Shown here: positions 61,810 through 64,000 of the stretch, in pieces
How positions within the stretch are numbered: position 1 is the stretch's first letter
Layout of the letters: every line of letters begins with the position of its first letter
NCBI GenBank assembly: GCA_023453025.1
Contig: JAEXUD010000014.1
Location: 30,916 to 94,915, forward strand
Direction: 5' to 3'
From: Bacillota bacterium
Lineage (GTDB): Bacteria > Bacillota > Clostridia > Tissierellales > Sedimentibacteraceae
Length of the DNA: 64,000 nucleotides
The notes under the pieces: generated by a model
Seen by the model: only the letters and a program-made list of their open reading frames with translations
Told to the model about the DNA's origin: nothing
The model's database searches: none
Translations under genes and position numbers: made by a program

Positions 61810-62898
61810 TCACTTGTTGAGTTTCATTTTAATAAGCTCAAGATTATTCCTAAGCCGCTGGTCTTCTTCATTCATTTCACACGCCTTTTGTGCAAGTTTG
61901 TATGAAATTTCATATAACTCCAGATAATAAGAAGAAATAGCACCGAGATCATAAAAGGTATAATCCCATGAACTTGTTTCAAGCAGATAGTTTCCTGATT
62001 TTTCTGTAATTTTTAATGCTTCTGCAACCATTAAATAAACCAGAGGCCAGTTTTTTTCATCGTATCCCAATTTAGCCATGTAAAGATACGGTTCACGAAC
62101 TCTGGGACATTCCGCTATTGCTCTGAAAAGCCAATTCTTAGCCTCTTTTAGATTTCCTTTGCCTTTATAGCATTTTGAGATAAACCTCATGGCGGCGGAT
62201 CTTTCCTCATCCCATGCACGTGTATGGATTTTCAGATAATCAGTTAAAGTATTAATACACTTATCAGGCATGTTATGATACATATATTCTCTTCCAAGCC
62301 AGAACATTCCACGATCGTCCTCAGGGTTTTCCCTGACCGACAGCTCCAGCAACGGAAGATACTGACCGCGTGGTTTTTTTTCATCAGGATAATGGTTTAG
62401 CACCATATCCTTTATCCATATTTTATTTTCTTTTTTAATTCCGTCATATTTCAAAACTTCATGAACCGGATGCACCCAACGGAAGCCGTGTCTAAGATGA
62501 ATTTTTTCCATAGAAAATTGTTTATTTGGAGTACCGTCCGCATTGTAGCTCCAGGTGAACGTATACATGGCCTGAGTTGTATCCTCATTCCATGACGCTT
62601 CAAGTTTTTCTCTCCATCCCTTTTCAAACACTTCATCCATATCGTTGGAAACACAAATATCCGCATCTTCCGGAACATGATCCATTGCAATATTTCTAGC
62701 TACATCAAATCTCCATGGATTTATTGTTTCTGTATATACCACAGCACCTCTTTTTCTAAGCTTCTCTACCGTATTGTCCGTTGAACCGGTATCCGTAACA
62801 ACTACTAGATCAGCTTCCCCTACAGCATCCATCCACCGGTCTACGAATTGCTCCTCATTCTTGCTTATTGCGTAAACACATATTTTATATTTTTTCAT
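61810..62898 (-). CDS. SunS-like GT2 glycosyltransferase with TPR-like C-terminus (paralogue)
   Basis: 362 aa from ATG 62898, chosen because it aligns with the start of its paralogue (MKKYKICVYAI against MNKYKICVYAI); ATGs at 62913 and 62910 lack a site. GT-A domain with VVTDTGSTDNTVEKL and NDMDEVF; helical repeats after residue 200. Directly downstream of the collagen-like gene on the same strand, so that protein is its likely acceptor. Confidence 0.82.
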   Translation of the reverse strand: MKKYKICVYAISKNEEQFVDRWMDAVGEADLVVVTDTGSTDNTVEKLRKRGAVVYTETINPWRFDVARNIAMDHVPEDADICVSNDMDEVFEKGWREKLEASWNEDTTQAMYTFTWSYNADGTPNKQFSMEKIHLRHGFRWVHPVHEVLKYDGIKKENKIWIKDMVLNHYPDEKKPRGQYLPLLELSVRENPEDDRGMFWLGREYMYHNMPDKCINTLTDYLKIHTRAWDEERSAAMRFISKCYKGKGNLKEAKNWLFRAIAECPRVREPYLYMAKLGYDEKNWPLVYLMVAEALKITEKSGNYLLETSSWDYTFYDLGAISSYYLELYEISYKLAQKACEMNEEDQRLRNNLELIKMKLNK

Positions 62899-62928
62899 TT
62901 CATCACCCATCATATTTAGACTTATTAT

Positions 62929-63007
62929 AAGGTCCGGATTTTCCGGACCTTATTTTTATTATGCATGCAACAAGCTTCTGGCAGATTAATATCTGCCAGC
63001 TCCTTGT
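62929..63007. other. Two strong hairpins between collagen-like and glycosyltransferase genes
   Basis: AAGGTCCGGA-TTT-TCCGGACCTT (62929-62951), followed on the plus strand by ATTTTTATT, and CTGGCAGAT-TAAT-ATCTGCCAG (62978-62999) with outer ACAAG/CTTGT pairs, followed on the plus strand by TTTTTTA. Both carry their T-runs on the plus strand although flanking genes are on the minus strand. On the minus strand they may act as mRNA-stabilising or attenuating structures. Confidence 0.6.
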
Positions 63008-63010
63008 TTT

Positions 63011-64000
63011 TTATACAATATTCAAACCCGCACCTGCAAAACCGGTGATTATGGTCGCAATATCTATACCCGCGGTAACCGCTGCGGAAAATACCATCAT
63101 CAAACGAGTTTCGGCAGTAACAGGAATTGCAAGTCCTGTTGTAATCCCGCTGGAATTTGTACCTATTGCAACTGCTCCTGTAAGCGGAGGTGCCAAGGCT
63201 ACGGTTGCTCCTGCAACAGGAGTGAATATATCATCAGGAGTAGTTGAACTGTAAAGCTGTGCTGAGATAGTGACTGTACTTCCTACCAGTGCTACAGCTG
63301 CTCCTACGCTGAAATAAGCAGCGATTGAAGTAATTACTCCGTCTCTCGGCATAGAGAACGCTAAATTGTTTAAACCTGTAGTATCTATAACTCCGCCGAC
63401 AATCGCGCCTGTGTCGTTAGCGCCAAAGCCTATCAATGCCTGAGTTCCTGCCAATCCACCTAAAACAGTTGTAAGTGTGGTTACAGGGCCGGAAGCAAAA
63501 GGTATAACAGCACCTGGGCCCGTTGGACCTGTTGGGCCTGTGTCGCCAGTCGGGCCTGTCGGGCCTGTGTCACCTGTCGGACCTGTCGGGCCTGTGTCAC
63601 CTGTCGGGCCTGTCGGGCCTGTGTCACCTGTCGGACCTATCGGGCCTGTGTCACCTGTCGGGCCTGTCGGGCCTATCGGGCCTGTGTCACCTGTTGGACC
63701 TGTCGGACCTATCAATCCTGTTGGGCCTGTCGGACCTGTTGGTGATGGGTCCTCTATAGTTACGATAGCTGAACCTTCTGTAACAACAATATCTAAAGTT
63801 GTAGATTGGAAAATAAGATTTTCTCCAAAACCAACCGTTGCTGAGCCTGTTGGCCCTATCACATTAAATAATAATTCACCAGGAGTAAATGCTCCCGTTG
63901 GACCTGTTGGACCTGTCGGACCTGTCGGGCCTGTCGGGCCTGTCGGACCTATCAATCCTGTCGGGCCTGTCGGACCTATCAATCCTGTCGGGCCTGTCGG
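63011..64000 (-). CDS. Collagen-like exosporium glycoprotein, BclB type (5' end outside window)
   Basis: At least 329 codons; the frame is open at the window edge. Two Gly-Pro-Thr collagen-like tracts (about 63880-64000 and 63515-63745) are separated by a short non-repeat domain (FTPGELLFNVIGPTGSAT). The C-terminal ~165 residues (IPFASGPVTTLTTVLGGLAGT to GFAGAGLNIV) resemble the BclB-type exosporium C-terminal domain. Thr in every triplet offers O-glycosylation sites, and glycosyltransferase genes lie directly downstream. The codons of the tracts are themselves near-identical repeats, so length may vary between strains. Confidence 0.85.
   Translation of the reverse strand, partial: PTGPTGLIGPTGPTGLIGPTGPTGPTGPTGPTGPTGAFTPGELLFNVIGPTGSATVGFGENLIFQSTTLDIVVTEGSAIVTIEDPSPTGPTGPTGLIGPTGPTGDTGPIGPTGPTGDTGPIGPTGDTGPTGPTGDTGPTGPTGDTGPTGPTGDTGPTGPTGPGAVIPFASGPVTTLTTVLGGLAGTQALIGFGANDTGAIVGGVIDTTGLNNLAFSMPRDGVITSIAAYFSVGAAVALVGSTVTISAQLYSSTTPDDIFTPVAGATVALAPPLTGAVAIGTNSSGITTGLAIPVTAETRLMMVFSAAVTAGIDIATIITGFAGAGLNIV

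Noticed and set aside
63523..63759. Plus-strand frame rich in LSGLCHL repeats
   Set aside because: It is the complement of the GPT collagen repeats; the repeat structure keeps it open by chance.
1..64000. CRISPR arrays, tRNA or rRNA genes, riboswitches
   Set aside because: No regularly spaced repeat arrays, no cloverleaf-type or rRNA sequence, and no conserved riboswitch core was recognised by eye; a covariance-model search could still find a weak one.

Overview
The window is AT-rich DNA from a spore-forming, anaerobic Firmicute of the Clostridia type. Evidence: dense, mostly minus-strand operons with clostridial gene order (yicC-remA-gmk-rpoZ-priA-def, fmt, rsmB-rlmN-prpC-prkC-rsgA-rpe; sepF-yggT-ylmH-lspA-rluD-pyrR), spoIVA, the spore protein gene tlp, and a collagen-like exosporium protein. 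The genus cannot be fixed from sequence alone; a Sedimentibacter/Tissierellia-like organism is a guess.

Layout. 1-6200: housekeeping operon (rpe, rsgA, prkC, prpC, rlmN, rsmB). 6300-16363: an accessory stretch inserted between rsmB and fmt. It holds three near-identical copies of a probable type I toxin-antitoxin module (26-residue membrane toxin, convergent antisense RNA), plus a fourth, toxin-less remnant next to fmt. Copies 1-3 each carry a scar of the fmt 3' end, so the stretch grew by tandem duplication and decay. Between the copies lie a solute-binding protein/metallopeptidase fusion, an erythromycin-esterase-like protein, an ABC-2 transporter and several broken genes. 16364-17293: fmt. 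17395-26786: the most interesting region, an operon inserted between fmt and def. It encodes two FecB/BtuF-type lipoproteins, two FecCD/BtuC permeases, an ATPase with a Cys-rich tail, a NifH-like ATPase and two NifD/K-like subunits, preceded by an AraC-family regulator. An almost identical dyad (GTTAG-N6-CTAAC) sits in front of the operon and of the regulator. 26914-31899: def, priA, rpoZ, gmk, remA, yicC. 32093-46422: ordinary metabolism and cell-division genes (rqcH, aminotransferase, pseudouridine catabolism, nnrD, carbonic anhydrase, pyrR, rluD, lspA, ylmH, yggT, sepF, yggS). 46684-48642: the sporulation genes spoIVA (apparently using an AUU start) and tlp with predicted sigma-E and sigma-G promoters. 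48694-50833: EFR1-type ferredoxin and a chemotaxis receptor. 51083-64000: a CDP-deoxysugar operon (rfbF, rfbG, YerE-like TPP enzyme, acetyltransferase, DegT aminotransferase, rfbH), four glycosyltransferases, and the 3' part of a GPT-repeat collagen-like BclB-type protein, together suggesting decoration of the spore surface.

How it fits together. The nitrogenase-like operon reads as import of a metal chelate or tetrapyrrole followed by ATP-driven low-potential reduction in the cytosol; it is not a nitrogen-fixation locus, since the FeMo-cofactor biosynthesis genes are absent. All functions are predictions from sequence motifs and context; no database search was run.
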